In this document: piece after piece, positions 1-10,404 of the stretch
How positions within the stretch are numbered: the stretch's first letter is position 1
Layout of the letters: the number at the start of each line of letters is the position of its first letter
Source of the DNA: Tieghemiomyces parasiticus
Taxonomy: Eukaryota > Kickxellomycota > Dimargaritomycetes > Dimargaritales > Dimargaritaceae
Direction: 5' to 3'
Assembly (NCBI GenBank): GCA_027575765.1
Contig: JANBPT010000646.1
Span: 1 to 27,262, forward strand
DNA length: 27,262 bases
Made by a program: the position numbers and the translations under genes
Notes under the pieces: generated by a model
Told to the model about the DNA's origin: nothing
Database searches by the model: none
Seen by the model: the letters and a program-made list of their open reading frames with translations, nothing else

Positions 1-2034
1 CCACCCTTCGTCGGCATATAGCTAACCCTCTTTCTGGGACCAGACGCCAGGTAATGGTTTGTGAAGGGAGATGGAACACATGGCATTGATGCTAACGATG
101 GCCAGCGGGTCATTTCTAATCCCAACCCAATCCATAATTATTTACGTCGTTTGGTTCGTTACCTTGGACACTTTTAGATTGCATCTGTAGGGGCATTATT
201 TTCGAGACCCCAAGCTGCACCGAACGCGAATAATTAGTACCACCTATTTTTGACTGTTAGTTAAGTATATCGCTATTTTGTTTTATGGCCTTAAGTATAA
301 ACACATAAACTCAGAAACCATGTGTTACATTCCGGAAAAGATTAATTGTACATGTACTTGGATTTTAGAGAGGCGACTCAATGCTAGATATATGAAATAA
401 TGTTACATAGGGTAATTCAACTATGGGCTTGGCTCCGCCCGGCGCCTCGGCAGAACTGACATGGCTGGATTTTATCTATGGGTCCAAGGTCTGGCGGGGG
501 GCGTCAGATTCATATATATATATATTCGAGGTCGTTTAGCGATATCTGCATTAGAACAACTGCGCTTGATGTCGACTAGCTGTGTGCCTAATTATTGTGG
601 CGCTGTGGCATCCAAGAGGCCGTTCCATCTATTGGTTTTTCCCGCTGTATAGTCTACAAGCTATCTAGGGGTTGTTTGCGGGCCATCGGAAGCACCGTAG
701 AGCTTCCGGCCTTTTGATTGCTGCGTCTCTAACGGGGACCTTATCTTCGACTCCCTCGGGCCACTGGTATTCGGTAAGGAGACATTTCTCCTCTGCAATT
801 TTATTCTTTACGACGAGCCTCGCTCCAACTCTTGTGCTTTCTCTTGTCCACAACCCAGCCCGTCTTTTGCTGTAGTTAACTCGCCCCCTCTCAATACGGA
901 CCCAGTCTAACATTGCGATTCTAACGAGCATATGGTTGCCCCAAAATGCTCGCGAGTCAGACGACTACGTCTGCTGTTCAAGGTAATGCAAGGGGTACCT
1001 CAGACTTTGGGACAGGTCAGTTGGCAGGTTCTACGGACTACAGGAACTTCATACGTGCCAATCGGCCAGTGTCCACGGCTGTGTGCCCTGACCTCCCTCT
1101 CCCCTACTCGCTATTTCGGCGGGTAAAGACATTGGGAAGAAAAGGATAGATGAGAGGAGAGGAGGGCTATGGGCGCGTGTAAGGGTGGACGATGGCGGTA
1201 TGTGTAGCCTAAGCTGGCCAACCAGGACGGATACAATAGCCGGCCGGTGTAACACGGGCGAAACAAACCGTGAAAAGAGTTGTAGACGGGTCAGCGGTGG
1301 GGCCGATGGAGGCTGGTATTGTACCGCCACCTGTACGCCTTTCTCCAGCGAGCGTGTTGGATACAGGCCGTCACTCCGTTGGGTGCATCTAGGACGCCCC
1401 ATTTCCCTAATTATTATTTTTTTCGATCTTACCGCGCATCTCATTTAGCCGGCTCGGGAATAGGTCGTGGTTGCCGGCTAAATAGTAATTATCTAGGATC
1501 CATGCTATCTCCTTGAGCCTACTAGGGCAGTCAACGAAAACGCACTCTGGTAGGGGTCTGTTCTGGGCTATCTGGACGGTTGTTGTCCGGATGGGCGTAA
1601 GAAGAAGCCGGTCGAATTATATCTTTGCTTCGTAGCAAATACTTTGATTCTACTGGCAGACAGTTTCCTTCTCCCAATCCTGTCCTGCCGATTGAGGTGG
1701 CCTTCACCTGGTCCCCCCTTTTTTTCTTGCCGGAGTAGCAATTGGGAGGCAGCGACTACCTTCACCAGCACACTACCCCTGCTGACCCTGTTCATATCTC
1801 CTGGTAGCCATTCATTACACCCGTGGTACCATAGACCTGTCGACCAGCTTCCGACTCCCTCCCGCCTTGTCAGTCTCCCAACCCCGGCGCAACTCGCATC
1901 TTTTTTATTTTACATCGGGCCGATGTCAAGTCGGGACAGCGGCTTTAGCCACAAGCCCGGTGGCGTGTTGATATGTACCCCATCATTGTTACTCGTTTCA
2001 TCATAGTTGAGTCCTCCCGCCCACCAGGGAGTCC
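1..2034. other. gene-free stretch, upstream flank
   Basis: I see no supportable gene. The open frames here are at most about 130 codons, overlap on both strands and resemble no family. The first 900 bases are AT-richer than the rest of the window. From about 1640 onward the plus strand becomes rich in C and T, which in this window is typical of DNA just upstream of a plus-strand gene. No tRNA A/B box pair, transposase or reverse transcriptase fragment was seen. Confidence 0.5.
512..525. repeat. AT dinucleotide microsatellite
   Basis: Seven AT units in a row. Similar AT runs lie at about 12801, 16741, 19123 and 21276, so short AT microsatellites recur in the non-coding parts of the window. 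Confidence 0.8.
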
Positions 2035-2041
2035 TATATAA
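2035..2041 (+). promoter_or_regulatory. candidate TATA box (TATATAA)
   Basis: A clean TATATAA lies in otherwise GC-rich sequence. It is followed by a long C/T-rich stretch that includes a CT-repeat block near 2117-2143. TATA plus a pyrimidine-rich leader is the usual look of a fungal core promoter. No certain gene follows; the first credible ATG with a splice donor downstream is at 3105, more than 1 kb away. The promoter may therefore serve an intron-containing leader, a non-coding RNA, or nothing. Confidence 0.3.
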
Positions 2042-3104
2042 CGGTACAACCCTGCCTTCCCCAACGCTGGCGGCTGAGCAACCATCACCGCCCAATTGTG
2101 GATGCCCTCCACGCTCTCTCTCTTTCTCTCTCCAGCTCGCGCCTACCACGCTCGCTCCCAACCTAATCTTCACCCCCTCTGACCTACTCTACCTAGCTTC
2201 TTCTCACATCCTTTGCTCAATTATTTTGAAGACTTTTTTGACGACGGTGACCTCTATGGGTTACCAAGTCAACTCTCTCATCGCCTCGCTTCTCACCTCA
2301 ACTGGCTTCTAATCCATGATATCCTTCGCAGACCACTTCACCTACCCGCATTAGTTAGCCCCGCCCCTCCTCTCGCCTACATACCTCTGCGGTTGATACC
2401 TAACGGCACCTACTAAGAACTGGCAATTCCCCCCCCCCTCCCCCTCGGGTCCCGTTTGCCGGGCAGTTATTAAGCCTTCCCACTGCGGCCCTTTTTTTCA
2501 ATATACTTTTTTTCTTAGATGCACTGCGCGCACCGTTCGGAACTCTCTCGCCACTACTTTTCGACCATGCCTGCTCCATAGGCACCCTATTGGCTTGCTT
2601 TACTCATCTACATTCTGGCTGGCGGATAATCCCGCACCTAATTTCTGTAAGACGATCAGTAACTATTCCACCTTTTTAATATTCCGTCCTTATCTTATAT
2701 TTCTGGTACATTGGGCTACCGCGGAACGAAACGGGGTGCCCCCTTACTCACTGCCGGTGTTTCCCGCGGCGGCCTCTCCACTTATCCTGGTAGCGTGGTA
2801 GTCTACTTATTTTTAGACTATCATCTGATGTACCTGTCATTTTCGATTTACTATTTCACTCTTCACAGGGAATTCCCCGTATTCCTTAGACGGCTATTTA
2901 CTGCTTGAGTAATCCTGATACATTCATAACTCCTGCCTTAGCGCCTATTTACTTTCTCCCCTCTAGAGTATCCAGAATCTACAACTTTCCGTACCCCAGC
3001 GACGATTAACTACACATTTTTTTTCATTGCTATTTATTGCCACCTTCACTGCGTAACCGGCACCCTAACCACCACGCTATCGTCTTCACTCTTTAACACC
3101 AATC
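2042..3104. other. pyrimidine-rich stretch without a recognised gene
   Basis: The plus strand is strongly C/T-biased throughout and contains a C10 run at 2429-2438. Open frames are short and low in complexity. It could be a promoter and 5' leader for the ORF at 3105, but no coding sequence can be supported. Confidence 0.4.
2429..2438. repeat. C10 homopolymer
   Basis: Ten consecutive C within the pyrimidine-rich stretch. It is one of a set of long G/C runs confined to non-coding parts of the window. Confidence 0.9.
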
Positions 3105-3426
3105 ATGGGGCCTCGGGTGCTTTCCGACCCGGAGAAAGGGCCATTGGCGGAGGCGAGTGAACATAACCCGCCAGGCATCCAGAGCGACAGCGCCCCGTGC
3201 ACTGGTGAAAAACCGAAGTCAGTCGCCGAGCCACCCATGAGAGCCCCCGCGCGGATGCCCGCAAGGCTATCGCGCCCGCCGACCCTACCACTTCTGGTGT
3301 TCCCTTCCCTCAGCCCGGATGTCTTGGAAGGCGATATGTCGGCCGGTAATTATGACCACGACGGCGCGGACGGCCGTATTGCCCACCCTGAGCGCCACGG
3401 CGACTCCGAATGCTCGGTATCCCCAG
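3105..3426 (+). CDS. possible first exon of an unidentified gene
   Basis: This is a low-confidence call. An ATG at 3105 sits in a leader-like context after about 700 bases of C/T-rich DNA. It opens 107 codons of hydrophilic sequence with many Pro, Ala, Asp and His residues, and ends at a strong donor, CAG/GTAAGT, whose intron would start at 3427. Read through without splicing, the frame stops at 3473. No domain is recognisable and I could not find a convincing second exon. The local GC content is higher than in the flanks, as in the true exons. A gene relic or chance ORF is equally possible. Confidence 0.2.
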
Positions 3427-4598
3427 GTAAGTCCCACTGCCACAACAGCCGTTGCTCTATGTTCTCTTGTTAACTTGGTCGGCATTAAGGGCAGGTCAGC
3501 GGTTAAGAGACCAGTAGGGCCGTGGAGGTCGTTGGTGGGCTGGTTCGCAGATGGTGGTAACTTTGGGTGTATCTGGCCGTAGGTAGAAGTATAGCGGAAT
3601 GGTCGGAGGGGAAACGTAGGGCTTGCAGGGCGGTCGGGTATTATTATTTTATTGCGGTATCTCGGCTACCGTTTCTTGTGTGCTGCATTGGGTAGCGATA
3701 GCGCAGGGGGCGCCTATGGCCTTTCATTTCTCTCCGCATTCTGTGTAGACGCGGTCCTTTTGGCGGATGGTGATGAGGTCGGCTTGTTGCAGTATGGCAT
3801 GAGGGGCGTTGCGCAATCGACCGCCACCGCCTACTTTCTAGGGCGTCCTTTTATGTGGCGGTGGCCATCGACTCGCCGCCCCTCACATTACGACCGAGCC
3901 GACAGGCGACAGCCGGTGACTTCTAGTAATCTGCCAGCCCCTCCCATTTCATTATCCAGGCTGGAGTCCAATGCTCGGCCTTATTTCTCGAATGGCCAGT
4001 GTACGCTACGCCCCAGGAGGAGGAGGGAGGTGCTTGCTGCTGGGGTTAAACGCAGCGCGTTGCCGGCGGAGGGGGGGGGGAAGTTGACCGCCTTGCCGTT
4101 TCCGCTGCACTTTAAGGTGCAGGGTGCTCTGACTGTGGAGGCCCTGCCTCGGGGTATGAGCGTACTGTTATTGTATCGCATTCCTTGTTGTACTTGTCGA
4201 CGTCGCTCGCCCCAGCACGTTAGACAGCCGGGTCAGGCCTCCACTGCATAACGCAGGCCCGAGCCTGTAGTTCTCCCTTATCAGCCGTCACGCTCCACCT
4301 GGCGTGCGTGTCTTATACTTCTCCCCTGAGCCCACCTCTTCGACCTTGCCCCGCCATTCTGTATTGCAGTCCTCCCTCGCTTTTCCATCGCCGCCACCCT
4401 TTGCCTGAAGCAATCCTTTGCCTCACAATCTCGCGATCCTATCCCTTTGAGCCCGAGGGGTACGACACCCTCTTTTCTTCTTCTCTCCCCACGTCCCGGC
4501 ACCGCCACCTCGGTATTCCCGTTCATGTCCAGCGCAACGCATTTGCTGTGTCTTATCCTGCCGCCCTGTGACCCCACCCCTTGCTCCGCGACCGTACC
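3427..4598. other. spacer and 5' leader of the P5B ATPase gene
   Basis: A 200-codon open frame (3652-4251, plus) occupies much of this GC-rich stretch. Its first codon is TTG, its first ATG is only at 3799, it matches no family I know, and it runs across a G10 homopolymer (4071-4080), so I do not call it a gene. From about 4270 to 4598 the plus strand is C/T-rich, as expected for the leader of the ATPase gene that starts at 4599. Confidence 0.45.
4071..4080. repeat. G10 homopolymer
   Basis: Ten consecutive G upstream of the P5B ATPase gene. It argues against the overlapping open frame being coding, because every other run of this length in the window lies outside coding exons. Confidence 0.9.
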
Positions 4599-7500
4599 AT
4601 GGGCCGACGCCCGAGGCGGGTTTCTTCTTCTGTAGACCGGAGTTCGGATCTCGCCGCGCCGCTGCTGGCCGCTGAGCCCGCGCTTTCGCCCGTGGCATCG
4701 CGGCCGGTCAGCATCCCCATGCCAGGGGAGGCTGGCCCCACAGTGGTTCGGCGGCGACCGGGACCCTTGGCTAGTGCTGCTGCTGACCCACTACCACCGG
4801 ACCTTGGACAGTCTCCACCGTACCCTTACCACGGTGCCATGGCTGCTCCCTCCGCCACCGAACCCCTCCTCGTCCCTTCAACCTTGCCCCCACCTCCACC
4901 ATCTCACAATCACCATGACACTGATGCTGAATCCCACGGTGGGTTTTCGCTACCATTTTCCTTACCCTCCGCCCTAGAAACACTTATCCATCGAGTCACC
5001 CACCCACATAGCGACCGCTACCGCGAGGTCTCTGACTCTGACAACGGCCACCACCCCCATCCCAGGTGGCACCGCAGCAGCCGAACTAGCCGTGATTACA
5101 CCGGTGGCCGAAGCGGGTCTGAGTCTGACCTTAGTTCCGACGCCGACAGCGACTCCTCGGACGAGTACCGAGAGGAAACCGACGATATCTTTCAGGATCC
5201 TGTGCTACCGCTGCCCGTCCCAGATGCCCGCGACGAGGCCGGGACGAAACGTGCGGCCAAATATAGTACTCACTCGCTGAGCGACGTGATCATCGAGAAC
5301 CTACCCCACGGCACAGGTAAGCACAATATCAGCGGCTGCCAAACTGGCGTAGGGTGCCCTGCCTTCTGAAGGCGAGGGGTCACACCTACATCCTGCGACC
5401 CTGCAGCCTAGGCCGGCCGAGGCAATGCAAGTGATGTCCCAGTTCAACGTTTCATAACCTGATGATGCACCTACACCTATTGCCATTCACACCATCCTGG
5501 CTGCGGCGGCTCTATCAGATGACGACCGTGACCCGTCCAAGCAGCGTATCTACCTTGACGAGGAAGATCTCACCGTAAGTCGTTTGGGAAATTACCCGGT
5601 TCCCTCTCACACCCCGTTGCATTGGTTGCGCGAGGAGCGGCCGTGATTGATGCGAGCGGTTTCAAACTGTAATCCGGGCCCCAAGTTGGCTCTGTCGAAT
5701 TCCATAGCTGGCCACTTTATCCATTTCCAGCTAACTGCCGCCCTCGCCGTCTTTTACTTACTAACAACCTCCCCACGCCACCCTTTCCCACAACGACCAG
5801 ATCGTGGTCCAGGGCTACACTTTCCGACCAGCTCTGCTGTATCTATACTACGCCCTCTGCATCGCCACCGGCGGGATCGTGTACGTACTCGGCCGGTGGT
5901 TCCCCCAGCGGCGGCTGGCCCTGGTTGCCGGCCCCGTCCCTCTGGCCCGCGCCGGCTGGCTGGTCGTCACCAATGAGTGGGGCAACCTGCAAATCGAAAC
6001 TGTCACCCGCGAGCCGTATGGGGGCAGCTACGCCTCGGTGTTCCCTAGTGCACTAGGTGTCAACGACGCCGTGATTGGGACCCCTCCTCTGGGCGTACTC
6101 ATGGGCTTCGTGCACCGCCATAACCGATTCCTGTTCGACCCGCGGCGCGGCCGCTACGTCCATCTCAGCGCCTGGAAAGATCCACGCTGGTGCAAAACCC
6201 CCAAGCGCACCCGGTTTGGCCTGACCGACGCGACTGCCCAGGACCGCACTCGGTTATTCGGCCTCAACTCCATCGAAGTGCCCGAGAAGCCCCTGGGCCA
6301 GTTGCTCACAGACGAGATCCTGCACCCGTTCTTTGTGTTTCAGATCATGAGCATCATCCTCTGGCTTTCCGACACTTACTACTACTACGCTGTGTGTATC
6401 CTGGTTATTTCGGTAGTATCCATCTACACCACCTACCGCGAGACCCGCAGCAACGAGCGTAAGATGTGCGAAATGTCCCGTTTCGAATGCACCTTGTCGG
6501 TGTACCGTGACGGGTGCTGGGTCGCCCTGTCTTCGTACGAACTGGTACCGGGCGACGTGTTTGAGGTGTCGGACCCCAGCCTGCACCAGGTACCCTGCGA
6601 CGCCCTCCTCCTGGAGGGCGACTGCATCGTGAACGAAAGTATGCTAACCGGGGAGAGTATCCCGGTGTCCAAGACCCCGGCCATGCCCGCCACGGTGCGC
6701 GACCTGGACATGGCCTGCCTCAACCCTGACCCCGAAGTGGCCCGCCACACCTTGTTTTGCGGAACCAAGCTGATCCGCGTGCGGGCAGCCACGCGCGGGA
6801 TGGGGGGTAAGCACTGGCAGGCCTTGGACGCGGATCAGCCGGCCCCGCGGGCCACTGCCCTAGTGATCCGGACGGGCTTCAACACGGCTAAGGGCTCCCT
6901 GGTACGTTCGATCCTGTTCCCACGGCCCAACAAGTTTCGCTTCTACCGGGACGCCTTCCGGTTCGTCGGGGTCATGGCCGTCATCGCGGTCGTGGGGTTT
7001 CTGGCCAGCATCGCCAATTTTGTCAGTCTGGGCATGCACGCCGGCATCATCATTAAGCGTGCCCTGGACCTCATTACCATCGTGGTCCCACCGGCCCTCC
7101 CAGCCACCATGTCCATCGGCATGACCTTTGCCCTGGGACGCCTACGCAAGAGCCGTATCTTTTGTATTAGCCCGCCCCGGATCAACGTGTCGGGTAAAGT
7201 GGACATTATGTGCTTCGACAAGACCGGGACCCTAACCGAAGACGGTTTGGATGTCTTGGGCGTCCAGTGTGTCGACCCGGCTAGCCATCACCTGGCCCCA
7301 CTGCGTACCGATTTGACTGACTTCCGCGACTGCGATTTAGGCGCGGGGAATCACGACGATGCTCAAGTGGCGGCCGGACGCGCCGGTGCGGCTGACCTAC
7401 TGCATGCCATGGCCACTTGCCACTCTTTGAAGGTCGTCCACGGTGACGTGATTGGCGACCCGATCGATATCAAAATGTTTGAGTTTACCCAGTGGACTAT

Positions 7501-9652
7501 CGAGGAGGGCGGTGACGAATCGACCCTACTCCCGACGGGCCCAATCCCACACTCGGCCGCTGAGGGCCCCCCGGTCACCCGCCGGGGCTCGCTGAGCGAT
7601 ACAGGGGCAGCGCCGCCCCGCCAGCTCGGATTCCACGGGGGGATCGTGCCGACCGTCGTCCGCCCGCCTCACACCCAGCGGTTCACCCTAGACGACCTTG
7701 TCAAGCCCGCCCCGTCGTCGGGTGGAGCGGCGACCGGCGACCACTTTGAACTGGGCGTGATTCGCAGCTTTGAGTTTCTGCCGGCCCTCCGCCGGATGAG
7801 TGTCATCGTGAAACCCATGCAGGCACCCACTATGCGGGTGTTCGTGAAGGGCGCGCCTGAGGTGATGCTGCAAATCTGCCGGCCAGCGACTATCCCGCCC
7901 GACTTCCACGAGCGGCTAAATGCCTATACTCAGCACGGCTACCGGGTGATTGGCTGCGCGGGCAAGACCCTGGACCGGAAGATGAATTGGCTGCGCGTAC
8001 AAAAGGTGGCGCGTGAGACCATCGAGGCCGACCTGACTTTCCTGGGGTTCATTGTGTTTGAGAACAAGCTAAAGCCCACAACAGCCGGGGTGATTCGGAC
8101 GCTCGGGGAGGCACAGATCCGCCAGGCCATGTGTACGGGCGACAACGTGCTGACGGCGGTCAGTGTCGCCCGTGAGTGCGGCATCGTCGGAGCTGGGCAG
8201 CCCGTCTACGCCCCTCGCTGCCTGGACGGTACGACCTTTGCTGATGGCGCTATAGCCAAGGTGGTATGGGAGAACGTGGACGAGGCCGACCATGTGCTGG
8301 ATCCGTACGCGTTGGAACCCGTACCGCCTTCCCCGCCGCGCTCGCGAAGCGACCCGACTCTGGCCACCACCGCCACTACCCGCGGACTGACCGCGGCAGC
8401 GGCTTTCATACCCGATCCGGCATCTTCCGCCACCCCGCCGTCCTCCCGTGTGTCTCCTACCCTCACCGGCGTGGTACCGCCCCCGCCCACTGCCACCGCT
8501 ACGTCCGGACCCGCGAACTGGGGGCCCCTGCCTACTGCCCAAAGCCCCCCTGTCCCCATACGCCACTGTCTGGCCCTGACCGGGGAGGCCTACCGCTGGG
8601 CTATGGAACACGCGCCGGCGGAGACATTGGAACAGATCTTAATCAAGGCGCAAGTGTTTGCGCGCATGTCGCCTGACGAAAAGCAGGAGCTGGTCGAGAA
8701 ACTACAGGCGATTGACTACTGCGTGGGGTTCTGCGGTGACGGAGCCAACGACTGTGGGGCCCTCAAAGCCGCCGATGTGGGCCTATCTCTCTCGGAGGCC
8801 GAGGCATCCGTCGCCGCACCGTTCACCAGCCAGTCCACCGACATTGACTGCGTATTGGACCTCATCAAGGAAGGCCGGTGCGCCCTCACCACCAGTTTCA
8901 GCTGTTTCAAGTACATGGCGCTGTACAGTATTATCCAATTCGTCACGGTCAGCCTCCTGTACCGGTACGGTGGCGGGTTGGGCGATTTCCAGTTCCTCTT
9001 TATCGACCTGTTCATCATCATCCCGATCGCCGTGTTCATGGGTAATTCCCCGCCGTACCACCGGGTGGACCCGCGTCAACCCACCGCCTCCCTCATCTCC
9101 CAGCCCGTCCTGTCGTCCCTACTGGGCCATATCCTCATTGTGTTTGGGTTCCAGTTTCTGGCCGTCGAACTCGTCCGGCGCGAGCCGTGGTACCGGGCGC
9201 CGGATCGCACCACCGTGTCCGACGACGAGATCCTGGTGCGAACCTACGACAACACGGTGCTGTTCCACCTCGCCAATTTCCAGTACATTTTCATGGCCGT
9301 CGTATTTTGTATCGGCCCGCCCTACCGTCGCACCAGTCTCCGTAATTACCCGTTTATCGCCACCACCATCCTCCTCCTCGCGTTCAGCTCCCTCATACTG
9401 CTCCACGGAGGGTCGGGCTTCTGGGTGGATTTATTTGAGCTGGTCCCCTTGCCATCGTCGTTTGCGTGGTCCATCTGGGGCCTTGCCGTGGCCAACTGTG
9501 TCACGCTTACCCTCGCCGAACGTTACGTGCTGCCCATCGTCGCCGACTGGGTGGTGACGGGCGTGCGGTGGGCTCGGGTCAAACTGTTGAGGCAGCCTCC
9601 CCGGCGACGACTCAAGCGGTTCCAAGAATTACTTGGCAAGGCACGGCGATGA
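4599..9652 (+). CDS. P5B-type ATPase (ATP13A2/Ypk9-like polyamine or cation transporter)
   Basis: Three exons are inferred: 4599-5316, 5519-5574 and 5801-9652. The introns are 202 and 226 bp, with GTAAG donors and a TACTAAC-like branch point near 5756 in the second. Spliced length is 1541 residues. The start is the ATG in ACCATGG at 4599. Residues 1-258 are a low-complexity, Ser/Asp/Pro-rich cytosolic tail. The small second exon joins in frame to give the P5B signature RIYLDEEDLT-IVVQGY, followed by a membrane segment at about 269-287. Catalytic landmarks are TGES (541-544), PPALPA in M4 (688-693, the P5B form rather than P5A PPELPM), DKTGT with phosphorylated Asp731, KGAPE (941-945) and GDGANDCG (from 1237). 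C-terminal membrane segments follow. The family exports polyamines or cations from the vacuole or lysosome; vacuolar location is inferred from the family. A Pro/Ser/Thr-rich insert of about 75 residues lies at roughly 1103-1177. The gene is convergent with the ADF-H/PH gene. Confidence 0.95.
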
Positions 9653-9720
9653 CTTCCCCTTCCTCTTCCTCCTCGCCTCCCTTTTTTGTAAAACTTCTGC
9701 CTAGTCACACCCAGCAATTC

Positions 9721-9726
9721 AATAAA
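9721..9726 (+). terminator. AATAAA polyadenylation signal of the P5B ATPase gene
   Basis: A canonical AATAAA lies 69 bases after the ATPase stop codon, downstream of a C/T-rich stretch. A second AATAAA lies at about 9827. Confidence 0.6.
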
Positions 9727-10404
9727 AATCATGCTACTCCGCTTAGTTCCGAGGCACTGGTCTAAGGGGTCAGCATTCTTCTGATCTTGTAGTGTACCCA
9801 CTGTCTACTGCGACACAACCTGCCACAATAAAGCGGGTTACGCTGTAAAGGTTATGGAGAGGGAGGGTGGGGGAAATGTATTAATAGGGCGTATAAAAGA
9901 AGCGAGGGGGAGGGACATGGATAAAAGTGGTGTTGTAGAGTTAAACAATAGCCAGGAGAGCAAACAGGTAGGTTGTGGACCAGCATCAAGATGGTGAGGA
10001 TAGCGCTTCATGTCGTTGTTGAACGGCAAAGGAACGGTTAATGGTGGAATACGTCGTTAGAAAAAAAGAAAGGTGGGTGAATACTAGTGAGGGTCGACTG
10101 AAGGAAATAGGTGTCGGAGGGGGGGGGGCTTTCGATAAAGAAGATAAAATAAACTAAAAAGAGGGCAGGATGGGACACGAGGCGGGAGGGGCCCGCCGTC
10201 ATGGCCAGCCGGACTCATAGGGGCATGAGGGAAGCGTAGAAGAGTGGCGTAGGGGATGAGGGCGGACAAAAGTGAAGGACGACTCCTCACAGTTAAAGGC
10301 TGGCAGGGTAGGGGGTGTTTGTGTGTGCCTTCATCAAGCTATCGGATATGGGGCGAAGGCAGCATCATTGAAAGATCAAAGGGGTCACTGCTACTACTAC
10401 TGCT
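9727..10404. other. convergent intergenic region
   Basis: This is the 3' flank of both the ATPase (plus) and ADF-H/PH (minus) genes. It contains a G10 run at 10119-10128 and purine-rich plus-strand sequence. No gene was seen. No AATAAA for the minus-strand gene was found close to its stop codon. Confidence 0.5.
10119..10128. repeat. G10 homopolymer
   Basis: Ten consecutive G, about 280 bases past the stop codon of the ADF-H/PH gene. On that gene's sense strand it reads as C10. Confidence 0.9.

Noticed and set aside
3652..4251. 200-codon plus-strand ORF upstream of the ATPase
   Set aside because: It starts at TTG, has its first ATG at 3799, crosses a G10 run and resembles no family; it may be leader or relic sequence.
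8069..8611. 180-codon minus-strand ORF opposite the ATPase insert
   Set aside because: Antisense shadow, Gly/Arg-rich, with no domain.
8658..9557. 299-codon plus-strand ORF inside the ATPase gene
   Set aside because: It is a +1/+2 frame shadow of the P5B C-terminal half: Ser/Arg/Pro-rich composition typical of out-of-frame GC-rich coding DNA, while the overlapping frame carries all catalytic motifs.
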